DNA of 64,000 nt from contig JBCBQC010000024.1 in assembly GCA_039820405.1 (NCBI GenBank), forward strand, positions 1 to 64,000, given 5' to 3'. Positions 17,286 through 25,898 of this stretch are shown one piece after another. The notes beneath the pieces were generated by a model. It ran no database searches, was not told the origin of the DNA, and saw only the letters and a program-made list of their open reading frames with translations. Both the position numbers and the translations under genes were made by a program. This stretch comes from CALLVY01 sp937899855. GTDB lineage: Bacteria > Bacteroidota > Bacteroidia > Chitinophagales > Saprospiraceae. Positions within the stretch are counted from its first letter, which is position 1. Every line of letters begins with the position of its first letter.

Positions 17286-18113
17286 ATGAGCGGTACCTAC
17301 ACCATCAAACTCACCCAATTCGAGGGGCCCTTTGACCTCTTGCTCTTCTTCATCGAACGGGATGAGTTGGACATTCACGATATTCCGATCGCCAAAATCA
17401 CCGATGACTTCCTGGCTTACATCCGGGAAATGGAGTCGATCAACGTGGATTTAGCCAGCGAATTTATTCTCGTAGCGGCCACCCTGATGCGCATCAAAGC
17501 CAAGCTGCTCATCCCCCGCAAACCCGTCGACGAGGACGGCAACGAAATCGACCCCCGGGAGGAGCTGGTACAACGGCTTCTGGAGTACAAACGCTACAAA
17601 AGCGTACTCGATGAGCTACGCGACCTGGAGGCCAGCCGCGCCCTCCGCAACCACCGGGGCAACGTGGCCCGCGACCTCAAAGTTATCGCCAACAAAGCCC
17701 TGGTCGATGTGGAACTGGAATCGCTGACCTTGTTCAAACTCATGCGCGCCTTTGAAAACGTGATGTCGCGGATGGAGGATCGCAAGAAAAAGACAGTCCA
17801 CCGCGTCTTTCGTTACGAACACACGATTCAGGGACAGCAAGTTTTTATCCTTTCCAAGATCCGACGGGGCGAAAAGCGGGACTTCAAAAGTATTTTTGGA
17901 GCTTGCCAGACTCGCATGCACGCCATTATTACCTTCCTGGCCATGCTCGAACTGATCAATCTAGAACGCCTCCACTGTCTCCCCGGAGAAGGGATCAACA
18001 GCCTGTGGTTGAGCATCCCCGAGGAGGATACCCGTCCCGATGTGGATTATCCCGGTGAGGGCGATGATGAAGACCGTATCCCTTCCCCCCGGGGGACCGC
18101 CGAAGAGGAATGA
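17286..18113 (+). CDS. scpA: Segregation and condensation protein A
   Basis: This is the kleisin subunit (275 residues) of the Smc-ScpAB condensin, which bridges the two Smc heads and organises the chromosome. The N-terminal signature is clear: LTQFEGPFDLLLFFIERDELDIHDIPIAKI (positions 7-36), then EFILVAATLMRIKAKLLIP. A charged middle and a C-terminal winged-helix part (FLAMLELINLERL) follow. The acidic tail DYPGEGDDEDRI is usual for Bacteroidota. No scpB is adjacent. The last 67 bp overlap the 3' end of the convergent DUF5682 gene, so the tail codons serve two proteins. Confidence 0.95.
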   Translation: MSGTYTIKLTQFEGPFDLLLFFIERDELDIHDIPIAKITDDFLAYIREMESINVDLASEFILVAATLMRIKAKLLIPRKPVDEDGNEIDPREELVQRLLEYKRYKSVLDELRDLEASRALRNHRGNVARDLKVIANKALVDVELESLTLFKLMRAFENVMSRMEDRKKKTVHRVFRYEHTIQGQQVFILSKIRRGEKRDFKSIFGACQTRMHAIITFLAMLELINLERLHCLPGEGINSLWLSIPEEDTRPDVDYPGEGDDEDRIPSPRGTAEEE

Positions 18114-20398
18114 CCCAGCAACAACTGTACGACGGGAATGACCCCCTCTCCACGTTCGGCGTCGAAGCTCCGCTCCGCGTCGGGTGTTTCACTTACCCCC
18201 GATTCCCGCCGGGCCAGGGCGAGCATCTTGGCCCGTTCTGGACCCGAAAATTCCGCAAACGTTCGTCTGAGCAGAGGCAAAATATCCTGGAATACTTCCG
18301 CCGTTAAATCCGCTATCCACTCGTCGAGGATTTGCCACAGTCCGGGGTGATGAATCAGCAGCAGGCCGCTGCCGTGTAGAAAGCCTTCCACCCAGTGCGC
18401 GGCCCGATCCGAATCGTTGCCCCGGGAAAGCGCAAAGTTCATGCGTTGTGCGGCGGTACCGGTGTCGATGAGGGCCTTGTCGAAGAGGATGCGGGTACTG
18501 GCACCGGTGAGCAGCGAATGGACCTGGTACATTTCGGAAAGTCGGTGCAACAACTGGTGCCATTGCGATTGGTGCTTGGGCTGTTCGAGCAAACTGATCG
18601 AGTGGTTGGTTTGGAGAATTTTATCGAACAGCTCCCGCGAGGCTGCTTCATCAAGGGAGAGGCTGGCGTTGGGGAGGGCGACGCAGATGCGTGGGACCAT
18701 CAGATCGACCACCTTCTGTAGTGCGCTCAGTTCTACCCGTCGGCTCGATCCGTAACGCAGGGCGTTGATGAGGGGAGGAAGGGCATCCATCAGGTGGTAA
18801 ACGTCTTTGGTGAGGGCCGAGACATCCTCGATTCGCCGGATCAACGGGCCAATAGTGGCACTCAGATTGGCATTGAGGGCCGCTTCGATTCGCTGGGTGA
18901 GTTGGGGGAGGTCGGAATACTGCTGGAGGTCATCCAGCAGGTAGGCACTGGCTGCTTTCTCCACCGTATTGCCCCAACGTCCCGCCTCGATGATGCTGAT
19001 TGCAAACCCCGGTTTCCACTGCAATTTCCAGTATTCCTTAAAACCACCCAGGTCCCGTTTGGAGCCTTTTTTGACCTTTCCCCAGGTGATGCGTAAAATG
19101 TTGAGCCGGTGCAGCAGGTGACTCTTGATGCGATCGGCCTCCTCCCGCAGGTCGATCCCCCCCCGGGGATTGCTGGCGTTGGCCTTGAGCCAGAGGGATT
19201 CACTGGTCTTGCGATACTTGGTCAAACGCGCACTCTTGATTTGTCGGTCCAGGTCCTGCTGGAGGGGAATGACGGGAACTTCGGGGGGGACCTTGCCCAT
19301 GACGTCGCCCACGACGAGCTTTTGTTCGATGATCTGCAGCTGTTCCTGGTAGCCTTGGCAAAAAATCGTCATCGCCGCTTCATTCATTTCTTCAATGCCC
19401 GCTACTCGTAGGCCCCGTAGGCTGGCCAGGGTCTCGGCCAGTCGCACCGCTTCAATGACGTGGGCCGAAGAGCTGTCCAAGTCCTCTTTGCGAAACAGCC
19501 GAGCTACCTTGGTCATCCAGCGGATGAGGACATCTTTGGGGCGGTGGAAGAGCAACTGGTACCAGGCTGGCGAGAGTACTCCGGCGGCGTAGCCACTCTG
19601 GGTAGAAAGCTGTTGGTAAGTCCAGGGGACCCAAGTTGCTTTGGTACTGGTCTTTTTAATGCCGCGGAGGATGGCCTTGTCGTGACTGGCTTTATAGCGG
19701 TCGAGATACTGGAGTGCGGGACTGTGCCAGGCCCCACACACCACGGCAATTTTTTCAAAACCTTCTTTCTGAGCTTGGCGAATGACCTGGCGCATGTGTG
19801 CCTCCCGTTGTTGCTCCCGGGCTTCATCCTCCGATCCCTTGCTCTGCCGCAATGCGTCGATCATCTCGACAATGGTTGGGAAAATGGCTTCCGGGTTTTG
19901 TTGGGCTTCAAACATGACCTCCCACCAGCGTTCACTATCGGCATAGCCAGCCAGCTGGGCCAGGTAGCCGAAGGGGTCGCGGCTGACCCGCGCCTTCACC
20001 TCGGCGGGCAGTTCCGATTCGTCCTGCTCTGGCGTGGGCGGGAGGATGCGGAGTTGTGGATTGTCCTTTTCGAGGCGGTTGAGGGTAAAGGCGAGTCGTC
20101 GGGGCAGGTCCATAAACCGGACGGGGAGGTTCTTTTGGAGGGCAAAGGCCATGGCCTGCCACTCGGGGGAAAAGCTGGCGAAAGGATAATAGGCCGCTTC
20201 TTGTAAATCCTTGGGATTGTACACCAGTAGGGCGACGGGAGGTTTGAGTCCTTCGTTGGCGACGAAGGGGATGAGTGCATCGCCATCGGGTGGGCCTTCA
20301 ATCAGGACGATGTCGGGGGCGAGGGCCCGAAGGCCTTGGAGCATACTCCTGGCCGACCCCGGGCCGTGGTGACGAATACCAAAGACGTGAACACTCAT
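18047..20398 (-). CDS. DUF5682 family protein, third gene of a MoxR module
   Basis: The product (783 residues) matches DUF5682 by its opening VHVFGIRHHGPGSARSML, the VLIEGPPDGDALIPF segment and the VVCGAWHSPAL motif (about 220). These resemble TraB/PrgY-like features of unknown catalytic role. The rest is long alpha-helical sequence. The gene starts 10 nt after the MoxR ATPase gene and is surely cotranscribed. Family members usually sit between a MoxR ATPase and a VWA protein. Here the last 25-30 residues (from about GVIPVVQLLL) are low-complexity and encoded opposite the scpA 3' end, and no VWA gene follows. The tail may be a read-through product of a deletion. Confidence 0.85.
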   Translation of the reverse strand: MSVHVFGIRHHGPGSARSMLQGLRALAPDIVLIEGPPDGDALIPFVANEGLKPPVALLVYNPKDLQEAAYYPFASFSPEWQAMAFALQKNLPVRFMDLPRRLAFTLNRLEKDNPQLRILPPTPEQDESELPAEVKARVSRDPFGYLAQLAGYADSERWWEVMFEAQQNPEAIFPTIVEMIDALRQSKGSEDEAREQQREAHMRQVIRQAQKEGFEKIAVVCGAWHSPALQYLDRYKASHDKAILRGIKKTSTKATWVPWTYQQLSTQSGYAAGVLSPAWYQLLFHRPKDVLIRWMTKVARLFRKEDLDSSSAHVIEAVRLAETLASLRGLRVAGIEEMNEAAMTIFCQGYQEQLQIIEQKLVVGDVMGKVPPEVPVIPLQQDLDRQIKSARLTKYRKTSESLWLKANASNPRGGIDLREEADRIKSHLLHRLNILRITWGKVKKGSKRDLGGFKEYWKLQWKPGFAISIIEAGRWGNTVEKAASAYLLDDLQQYSDLPQLTQRIEAALNANLSATIGPLIRRIEDVSALTKDVYHLMDALPPLINALRYGSSRRVELSALQKVVDLMVPRICVALPNASLSLDEAASRELFDKILQTNHSISLLEQPKHQSQWHQLLHRLSEMYQVHSLLTGASTRILFDKALIDTGTAAQRMNFALSRGNDSDRAAHWVEGFLHGSGLLLIHHPGLWQILDEWIADLTAEVFQDILPLLRRTFAEFSGPERAKMLALARRESGVSETPDAERSFDAERGEGVIPVVQLLLGHSSSAVPRGEGIRSSSSPSPG

Positions 20399-20408
20399 AT
20401 TGCTTCGT

Positions 20409-21512
20409 TTAGTCCAGCATTTCCTTACAGGCGCGGTACAGGTCTTTCCATTCTTTGCGTTCTTTGGCTACCGTCTCCAGGTATTCCAACCAGATGGTCT
20501 TGTCCTGAACCGGGTCCTTGACGATGGCACCGGTAATGCCCGCGGCCAGGTCATTGGCGTGCAGCTTGCCATCGCCAAAGTGGGCCGCCAGGGCCTGGCC
20601 ACTGTTGATTACGGAGATGGCTTCGGCGGTACTCAGGGTACTGCTCGGCGATTTGACCTTGGTCCGCCCATCTTCGGTCCGGCCGCTACGCAGTTCGCGG
20701 AAGATCGTCACCAAGCGTTGGATTTCCTGTACGGGCGCGACCTCTCCCGGCAATTCCAGGGCCCGCCCAATCTGCGCCACCCGGGTTTGGACAATCTTGA
20801 CCTCTTCCTGGAGCGAAGCGGGTAAGGGCATGACCACGGTATTGAAACGGCGGCGCAGGGCGCTCGACAGGTCGTTGACCCCCTTGTCGCGATCGTTGGC
20901 CGTGGCGATGAGGTTAAAGCCGCGATTGGCCTGGACTTCCATTCCCAACTCGGGCACCGGCAGTAACTTTTCCGATAGTAGGGTAATCAGGGTGTCCTGA
21001 ACGTCGGAAGGGACGCGGGTCAATTCTTCCACTCGCGCAATTTTGCCGTCGCGCATGGCCGTGAGGATGGGGCTGGGGACCAAGGCGGCTTCGCTGGGCC
21101 CTTCGGAGAGCAGTCGGGCGTAGTTCCAACCGTAGCGCATGGCTTCTTCGGTCATCCCCGCGGTGCCCTGCACCAGGAGGGTCGAGTCGCCCGCGATGGC
21201 GGCGGCCAGGTGTTCGGCCACCCAGGTTTTGGCGGTGCCGGGAATGCCAATTAGGAGGAGGGCGCGGTCGGTGACGAGCGTGGCTACCGCTACCTCGATC
21301 AGGCGGCGGTTGCCGTAATATTTGGGCTCGATGACGGTACCGTCCGCCAGCTTGCCCCCCATTAGGTAAGTAACCACGGCCCAGGGCGAGAGGCGCCAAT
21401 TGGCGGGGCGGGCGTGTTCGTCATTGGCCGCCAGTATTTTCAGTTCCTCCGCGTAGGCTTCTTCCGCGTGAGGACGAAGTACTTTGGGGGCGGTCTTTTT
21501 TTTCTTAGCCAT
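20409..21512 (-). CDS. MoxR-family AAA+ ATPase
   Basis: This is a 367-residue AAA+ protein with Walker A in LLLIGIPGTAKTW (about 94-106), a Walker-B-like ARVEELTRVP, sensor 1 in FNLIATANDRDKG and an arginine-finger region LSSALRRRFNTVVMP. MoxR ATPases act as chaperones that load cofactors or remodel VWA-bearing partners. Starts and stops are 12 nt from the upstream DUF5691 gene and 10 nt from DUF5682, giving a three-gene operon. The expected VWA effector is not encoded in the operon. A lysine-rich N-terminus (MAKKKKTAPK) precedes the domain. Confidence 0.92.
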   Translation of the reverse strand: MAKKKKTAPKVLRPHAEEAYAEELKILAANDEHARPANWRLSPWAVVTYLMGGKLADGTVIEPKYYGNRRLIEVAVATLVTDRALLLIGIPGTAKTWVAEHLAAAIAGDSTLLVQGTAGMTEEAMRYGWNYARLLSEGPSEAALVPSPILTAMRDGKIARVEELTRVPSDVQDTLITLLSEKLLPVPELGMEVQANRGFNLIATANDRDKGVNDLSSALRRRFNTVVMPLPASLQEEVKIVQTRVAQIGRALELPGEVAPVQEIQRLVTIFRELRSGRTEDGRTKVKSPSSTLSTAEAISVINSGQALAAHFGDGKLHANDLAAGITGAIVKDPVQDKTIWLEYLETVAKERKEWKDLYRACKEMLD

Positions 21513-21524
21513 AAGCTTGGGATA

Positions 21525-23060
21525 CTATTTGGGGTCGGAAGATAAGCTTTTTTGCATTTGATCGCGAAAGCGCAGTACGGTCATAAATTTATCGATTTCG
21601 GCCCCCGCTTCGTACCACACGCGATCCTGGTCAAAGGCCTTTTGTAGCGTTGGCCAGAGCTGGGGTCGGATGAGGTAAGCCGCTTTGCTGAGGATGTTCC
21701 AAAAGTGCCAGGTACTCCAGTACTGCCCCGGGTGGTCTTGAAACCACTCTTTGATTTTTCGAAAGAAAGCGTAGGTCAATTCGTCTTCCCAAATTTGTTG
21801 GCCGTGTTGGAGCAGGGTACTGACCGGGCCATTGCTGCTGGCGAGGGCTTGATCCAGCGACAGGCCACGCAGGGCGAGTTGGTTAAACAGGGGCCGTGGC
21901 AGTTGGGGCATCAGGTCTTCCAGTTCGATGTTTTGCCATGGGCTCTCGAAGTGGTGACGGAACCAAAAATCGACCAGGGCCTCCATCCACTGGGGGGTAC
22001 GGTGCCGGATGGTGGCCTGAGTAAGGGCGCTAAAGGTGAGCTCGGGCCAGTTACTATCGGTAAAAATCGACAAGACTTCTTCCGCGTCCCGCTCAAAATG
22101 TTGCTCCCAGAAGCGGGGGGGAATAGCGGCTAGGATTTGACCCAGCCGACTGGCTTTGACCCCACCGGGATAGGACCGCAGCTTGGGATCGATCCCATCG
22201 CGCAGAATGGCTGGGCCCAACTCATCCGGTAGCTGTAGCTCGATGTCGATAGCCCCATTTTGGTGGCTCAGGTCCAGCAGGGCCACCGCGCGTTCCTGCA
22301 TGCGCTGTACCAGGGCCGAGGCCGGAATTTGGAGCAGTAGGCTGGCGGCTTTTTGGCGGACTTCTTTTCGGCGATCGTCGAGGGCGTTTTCGAGGAAGGT
22401 CTCATCGGCGGGGCCGAGGCCGGTCGCAAAGTGTGCGATCAGGCCGATGCGGGTTTTGCTGTCTTCGGTATCCCAGTTTTCCATCACCCGTTCGCGGCCG
22501 TAGTCGGGCCGTTCCTCGCGCCAATGGCGGAGGAGGGCCAGGCGTTGGGGGCGTGTGCCGTATTCCCAGAGGGCTTCGTCGGGTTGGCGGCGCAAGCTCG
22601 CCCAGTCGGGGTTCTGCTGGAGCAGCCAGTGCCCACGGGTACCGATGCAGTCGCGCAATTTGCCCCACAGCTCCGCATTTCGGCGGGCTTGGTCGAAGAG
22701 GTCGGGCAGCATCTCGGCGGGCAATTGGCGCTGGTGTTGGTGAAGCAATTGGACGAATTCTCCGAGGGCATCGGGAAAGCTGTCGTTTAGGATTTGCTCC
22801 AGGACTTGAATGGCCCGGGGGCTACAGTCGCGCTGGGGATCATTCGGCGGGGCGGCTTCGGGCAGGGGGCGGGTCCATTCTCGGGCCCGAATCCCACCCT
22901 TGTGCATGGTGGCGAGGTAGGCGGCTCCCTCCAGCACCAGCCGGGGTGGCGGCAGGGCCGGGTCGATCCCCAAACGGCGCAATTCTTCCTTGGTGGGCGG
23001 CGATAACTGGGAGCGTTCGGTCCCCATTAGCGCCACTTTAATCAGTTCTTGCCAGAGCAT
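21525..23060 (-). CDS. DUF5691 family protein, first gene of the MoxR module
   Basis: This is a 511-residue, largely helical protein recognised as DUF5691 by its opening WQELIKVALMGTERSQL and the LVLEGAAYLATMHKGG region. HEAT-like helices follow (for example EVRQKAASLLLQIPASALVQRMQ at about 230), suggesting a scaffold. Function is unknown; the family co-occurs with MoxR ATPases and DUF5682. It heads the operon. A TAACTTTG element lies 4 nt upstream of the ATG, which predicts a leaderless transcript starting at or next to the start codon. A SWIM zinc-finger gene that I recall upstream in related clusters is absent; an M14 peptidase gene diverges instead. Confidence 0.85.
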   Translation of the reverse strand: MLWQELIKVALMGTERSQLSPPTKEELRRLGIDPALPPPRLVLEGAAYLATMHKGGIRAREWTRPLPEAAPPNDPQRDCSPRAIQVLEQILNDSFPDALGEFVQLLHQHQRQLPAEMLPDLFDQARRNAELWGKLRDCIGTRGHWLLQQNPDWASLRRQPDEALWEYGTRPQRLALLRHWREERPDYGRERVMENWDTEDSKTRIGLIAHFATGLGPADETFLENALDDRRKEVRQKAASLLLQIPASALVQRMQERAVALLDLSHQNGAIDIELQLPDELGPAILRDGIDPKLRSYPGGVKASRLGQILAAIPPRFWEQHFERDAEEVLSIFTDSNWPELTFSALTQATIRHRTPQWMEALVDFWFRHHFESPWQNIELEDLMPQLPRPLFNQLALRGLSLDQALASSNGPVSTLLQHGQQIWEDELTYAFFRKIKEWFQDHPGQYWSTWHFWNILSKAAYLIRPQLWPTLQKAFDQDRVWYEAGAEIDKFMTVLRFRDQMQKSLSSDPK

Positions 23061-23064
23061 GGAC

Positions 23065-23072
23065 CAAAGTTA
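23065..23072 (-). promoter_or_regulatory. -7 element (TAACTTTG) placed for leaderless transcription of the MoxR operon
   Basis: This is an exact TAnnTTTG match whose last G lies 4 nt before the ATG at 23060. The transcription start should coincide with, or be within a few bases of, the start codon. Confidence 0.55.
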
Positions 23073-23096
23073 AGCACAAGTTCCCTATTTGAAAGG

Positions 23097-23120
23097 CTAC
23101 CTTTATTCAAAAAAAGGTAG
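23097..23120. repeat. 8-bp inverted repeat in the divergent spacer
   Basis: CTACCTTT (23097-23104) and AAAGGTAG (23113-23120) are perfect complements around 8 nt. Either an operator or part of a short RNA. Confidence 0.35.
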
Positions 23121-23213
23121 GATTGGCTCAATCGACAAAAAAATATGAGCTTTCTTAATCATCTTTGAGCTAGGCAACAAGTATTTTTAATTCTCACCTT
23201 AATTCTCTCTAAG

Positions 23214-23253
23214 AAAAGAAAACCCGGTCTCGTCCTGAGCCGGGTTTTCTTTT
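23214..23253 (+). terminator. Strong terminator hairpin between two divergent genes
   Basis: A 14-bp stem (23214-23227 with 23240-23253, core AAAACCCGG/CCGGGTTTT) is flanked by A-rich and T-rich sides, so it could stop transcription in either direction. Because both flanking genes point away from it, it must end some other transcript within the spacer or be a relic. Confidence 0.7.
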
Positions 23254-23260
23254 TGTTGGC

Positions 23261-23268
23261 TATCTTTG
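23261..23268 (+). promoter_or_regulatory. -7 element (TATCTTTG) of the M14 peptidase gene
   Basis: This is an exact TAnnTTTG match, 22 nt before the ATG at 23291 and just after the terminator hairpin. Confidence 0.5.
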
Positions 23269-23290
23269 GTTCGTCAAAATCCCGATCCCT

Positions 23291-25054
23291 ATGCTGCTAC
23301 GCTTGTTGCTCCTATGCCTACTGCCCCTCCCCCTTTTCGCCCAGCCGTCCTCCACCGACTGGATGACCCCCTTCGAGACGCAGGCCAATACCACGGCTAC
23401 CTACGCCGAGACCATCGCCTTTTACCAAAAACTGGCGGCGGCTTTTCCCCAATTCGAAGTGCAGGAATACGGCAGTACGGATAGTGGCCACCCCCTGCAC
23501 CTCGCCATCCTGTCTACCGATCGCGATTTCGACCCCATTAGCCTGCGGGCAAAAAATAAAACCATCCTGATGGTCAATAATGCCATCCACCCCGGAGAAC
23601 CCTGTGGGATAGATGCCACCATGCTGCTGCTCCGCGACTACCTGAGCGATCCTCAAAAGCTGGCTTTACTGAACCGTACGGTGCTGATCGTTATCCCCTT
23701 TTACAATATTGGTGGTGGGCTCAATCGCAATGGCTACAGTCGGGTCAATCAGAATGGGCCCCAGGCCTACGGGTTTCGGGGCAATGCCCGCAACCTCGAC
23801 CTCAACCGAGACTTCGTCAAGTGTGATACCCGCAATGCCCAAACGTTTAACCAAATCTACGGGCGCTGGCAACCCGACGTTTTGATCGACAATCATACCT
23901 CCAACGGGGCCGATTATCAGTATACGATGACCCTCATCCCCACCCACCCCGATAAGCTGGCTCCCGCCCTAGCCGAACAGCTGGAAGCCGAGCTGCTACC
24001 CGCCCTCTACGACGGCATGCGGAAGCGCGATTGGGAGATGATCCCCTACGTCTACGCCCGGGAAAGTCCCGATCAGGGCATCGCTGGCTTTCTGGACCTC
24101 CCCCGCTATTCCTCGGGCTACGCGGCCCTGTTTCACAGCCTGTCCTTTATGCCGGAGACCCACATGCTCAAGCCTTTTGCCGACCGCGTGCGGAGCACCC
24201 AGGCTTTTATGGAATGTATGATCGAATACCTGGCCGAGCGGGGCGATGCGGTGCGCGCCGCCCGGCAACGCGCCCGCGCCGAAAGCCTAGCGGAACAAAC
24301 GGTGGCGCTCCACTGGGAGATCGATCAGGGCGCGGTGGATCAGGTCCTGTTTAAGGGCTACGCCGCCAAATACCGGAAGAGTACGGTCAGCGGTTTGGAC
24401 CGCCTGTATTACGATCGCGAAGCTCCCTACGAAAAGGAAATCCCCTACTATAATACCTACCGGGCGAAGCTTGAGGTGGCCCGTCCTCTGGCCTACATCC
24501 TGCCCCAAGCCTATGCGGAAGTGGCCGAGCGGTTGCGGTGGAACGGAGTAGTCCTCCGCCAGCTGGCCGAGGACGTGGAGGTAGAAGTCGAGCTGTACCG
24601 CATCGGCGATTTTAAAACTGGAAACGGCCCCTACGAGGGTCACTACCTACACTCGGAGGTGGAGGTAGAAAAAAGCCTGCGCAAGTGGTCTTACCGAGCG
24701 GGGGATTACGTCATTTACACCCAACAAAGTGGGGTCGATCGCTACCTGATCCAAACCCTAGAGCCCCAGGCACCGGATTCCTGGTTTGCCTGGAATTTTT
24801 TTGATGGCATCCTCAATCAGAAGGAATATTTCTCGGCCTACGTCTTTGAAGACCTAGCGGCGGAGTACTTGGATCGCGACCCCGAATTGCGGCGTGCGCT
24901 GGAGGCCCAACGGGCGGCGGACCCCGAATTTGCGGCCTCGGCCCGGGCGCAACTCCAATTTGTGTACGAGCGCAGCCCTCACTACGAGTCGACCCACCGC
25001 ATCTATCCCGTGGGCCGACTGATGGAAGACCAAGCGCTGCCCCTGGAGGATTGA
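23291..25054 (+). CDS. Secreted M14-family zinc carboxypeptidase
   Basis: This is a 587-residue exported peptidase with a signal peptide (LLRLLLLCLLPLPLFAQ). Zinc ligands of the M14 family are visible: HPGEP (His-x-x-Glu, about 104-107), the third ligand in LIDNHTSNGADYQY (about 202), and a PETH segment (about 292) carrying the likely catalytic Glu. The region RNLDLNRDF with substrate-binding Arg also matches. The C-terminal 250 residues form a less conserved domain found in this Bacteroidota subgroup. It probably trims peptides in the periplasm or outside the cell. The gene stands alone between a terminator hairpin and the nfu gene. Confidence 0.9.
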   Translation: MLLRLLLLCLLPLPLFAQPSSTDWMTPFETQANTTATYAETIAFYQKLAAAFPQFEVQEYGSTDSGHPLHLAILSTDRDFDPISLRAKNKTILMVNNAIHPGEPCGIDATMLLLRDYLSDPQKLALLNRTVLIVIPFYNIGGGLNRNGYSRVNQNGPQAYGFRGNARNLDLNRDFVKCDTRNAQTFNQIYGRWQPDVLIDNHTSNGADYQYTMTLIPTHPDKLAPALAEQLEAELLPALYDGMRKRDWEMIPYVYARESPDQGIAGFLDLPRYSSGYAALFHSLSFMPETHMLKPFADRVRSTQAFMECMIEYLAERGDAVRAARQRARAESLAEQTVALHWEIDQGAVDQVLFKGYAAKYRKSTVSGLDRLYYDREAPYEKEIPYYNTYRAKLEVARPLAYILPQAYAEVAERLRWNGVVLRQLAEDVEVEVELYRIGDFKTGNGPYEGHYLHSEVEVEKSLRKWSYRAGDYVIYTQQSGVDRYLIQTLEPQAPDSWFAWNFFDGILNQKEYFSAYVFEDLAAEYLDRDPELRRALEAQRAADPEFAASARAQLQFVYERSPHYESTHRIYPVGRLMEDQALPLED

Positions 25055-25111
25055 GTCCCCGATTTTCCTCTTGGGAGAAAAATTGGCGCAACTTCTGATT
25101 GTTTTTTGTGT

Positions 25112-25119
25112 TATTTTTG
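25112..25119 (+). promoter_or_regulatory. -7 element (TATTTTTG) of the Nfu gene
   Basis: This is an exact TAnnTTTG match, 71 nt before the preferred ATG at 25191. Confidence 0.45.
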
Positions 25120-25190
25120 TAGAATCAATCTAAATAGGCCCAGACGTGAGATTTGCAGCGGTTTAGGTGCCTTCAGAAAAGATCAAAAAA

Positions 25191-25805
25191 ATGGAAAATA
25201 CCACCACCAAAAGTCCCGTGATGCTCTACACCGAGCAGACCCCCAACCCGGAGTCGCTCAAATTCGTGACCAATCGCATGCTGTACCAGGGTACGGCGGA
25301 CTTCCGCGAGGAGGAACTGGCCCAAGAGTGGTCGCCACTTGGTGCGGCCTTGTTCGAGCTGCCCTACGTCAAGGGCGTCTACGTGTGCAATAATTTTGTA
25401 ACCGTCACCAAGGAGTTCAACTACGCCTGGGAAGACATTATGCTTAAGCTCAAGGAGTTTATCAAAGCGTACATTCAGGAAGGCAAAACCATCGTCAAGG
25501 AGGGTTTCGCCGAAGCCATGGCCGAACGCGAAGCCGAGGTGGGAGAGTCCTACAACTACTCCGGTGAGGAGATCGAGATCGTCAAAAAGGTCAAGGACCT
25601 CATCGACACCTACGTCAAGCCCGCCGTAGAGAGCGATGGAGGCAACATCGAGTTTAAGGCCTTCAACCAGGGGGTGGTGACGGTGGTCCTGCAAGGATCC
25701 TGTAGCGGTTGTCCGTCCTCGACAGTGACGCTCAAGTCGGGAATCGAAGGCATGTTGAAGCGGATGGTCCCCGAAGTGACGGAAGTGGTGGCGGAAATGG
25801 GCTAG
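25191..25805 (+). CDS. Nfu-type Fe-S cluster scaffold protein
   Basis: This 204-residue protein carries an N-terminal Nfu domain (TEQTPNPESLKFVTN, about 13-27) and a C-terminal NifU-like domain with the cluster-binding pair GSCSGCPSS (Cys171 and Cys174). It should carry a 4Fe-4S cluster at a dimer interface and pass it to client apoproteins; nadA and other Fe-S enzymes are likely clients. ATG 25191 is preferred over a GTG at 25167, because the A-rich stretch directly before it resembles Bacteroidota translation starts and the extra 8 residues are unconserved. It ends 22 nt before a bidirectional terminator. Confidence 0.92.
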   Translation: MENTTTKSPVMLYTEQTPNPESLKFVTNRMLYQGTADFREEELAQEWSPLGAALFELPYVKGVYVCNNFVTVTKEFNYAWEDIMLKLKEFIKAYIQEGKTIVKEGFAEAMAEREAEVGESYNYSGEEIEIVKKVKDLIDTYVKPAVESDGGNIEFKAFNQGVVTVVLQGSCSGCPSSTVTLKSGIEGMLKRMVPEVTEVVAEMG

Positions 25806-25827
25806 TTGCCCCCTGACCGCCGGATCG

Positions 25828-25862
25828 AAAAAGGCCCCGGGCACAATGCTCGGGGCCTTTTT
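25828..25862. terminator. Bidirectional terminator between nfu and bamA
   Basis: AAAAAGGCCCCG (25828-25839) pairs with CGGGGCCTTTTT (25851-25862). A and T tracts on the two sides serve both convergent genes. Confidence 0.88.
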
Positions 25863-25898
25863 TGTGGTTCCTCTGATTGGGGGAAATGAATTTAAGTT

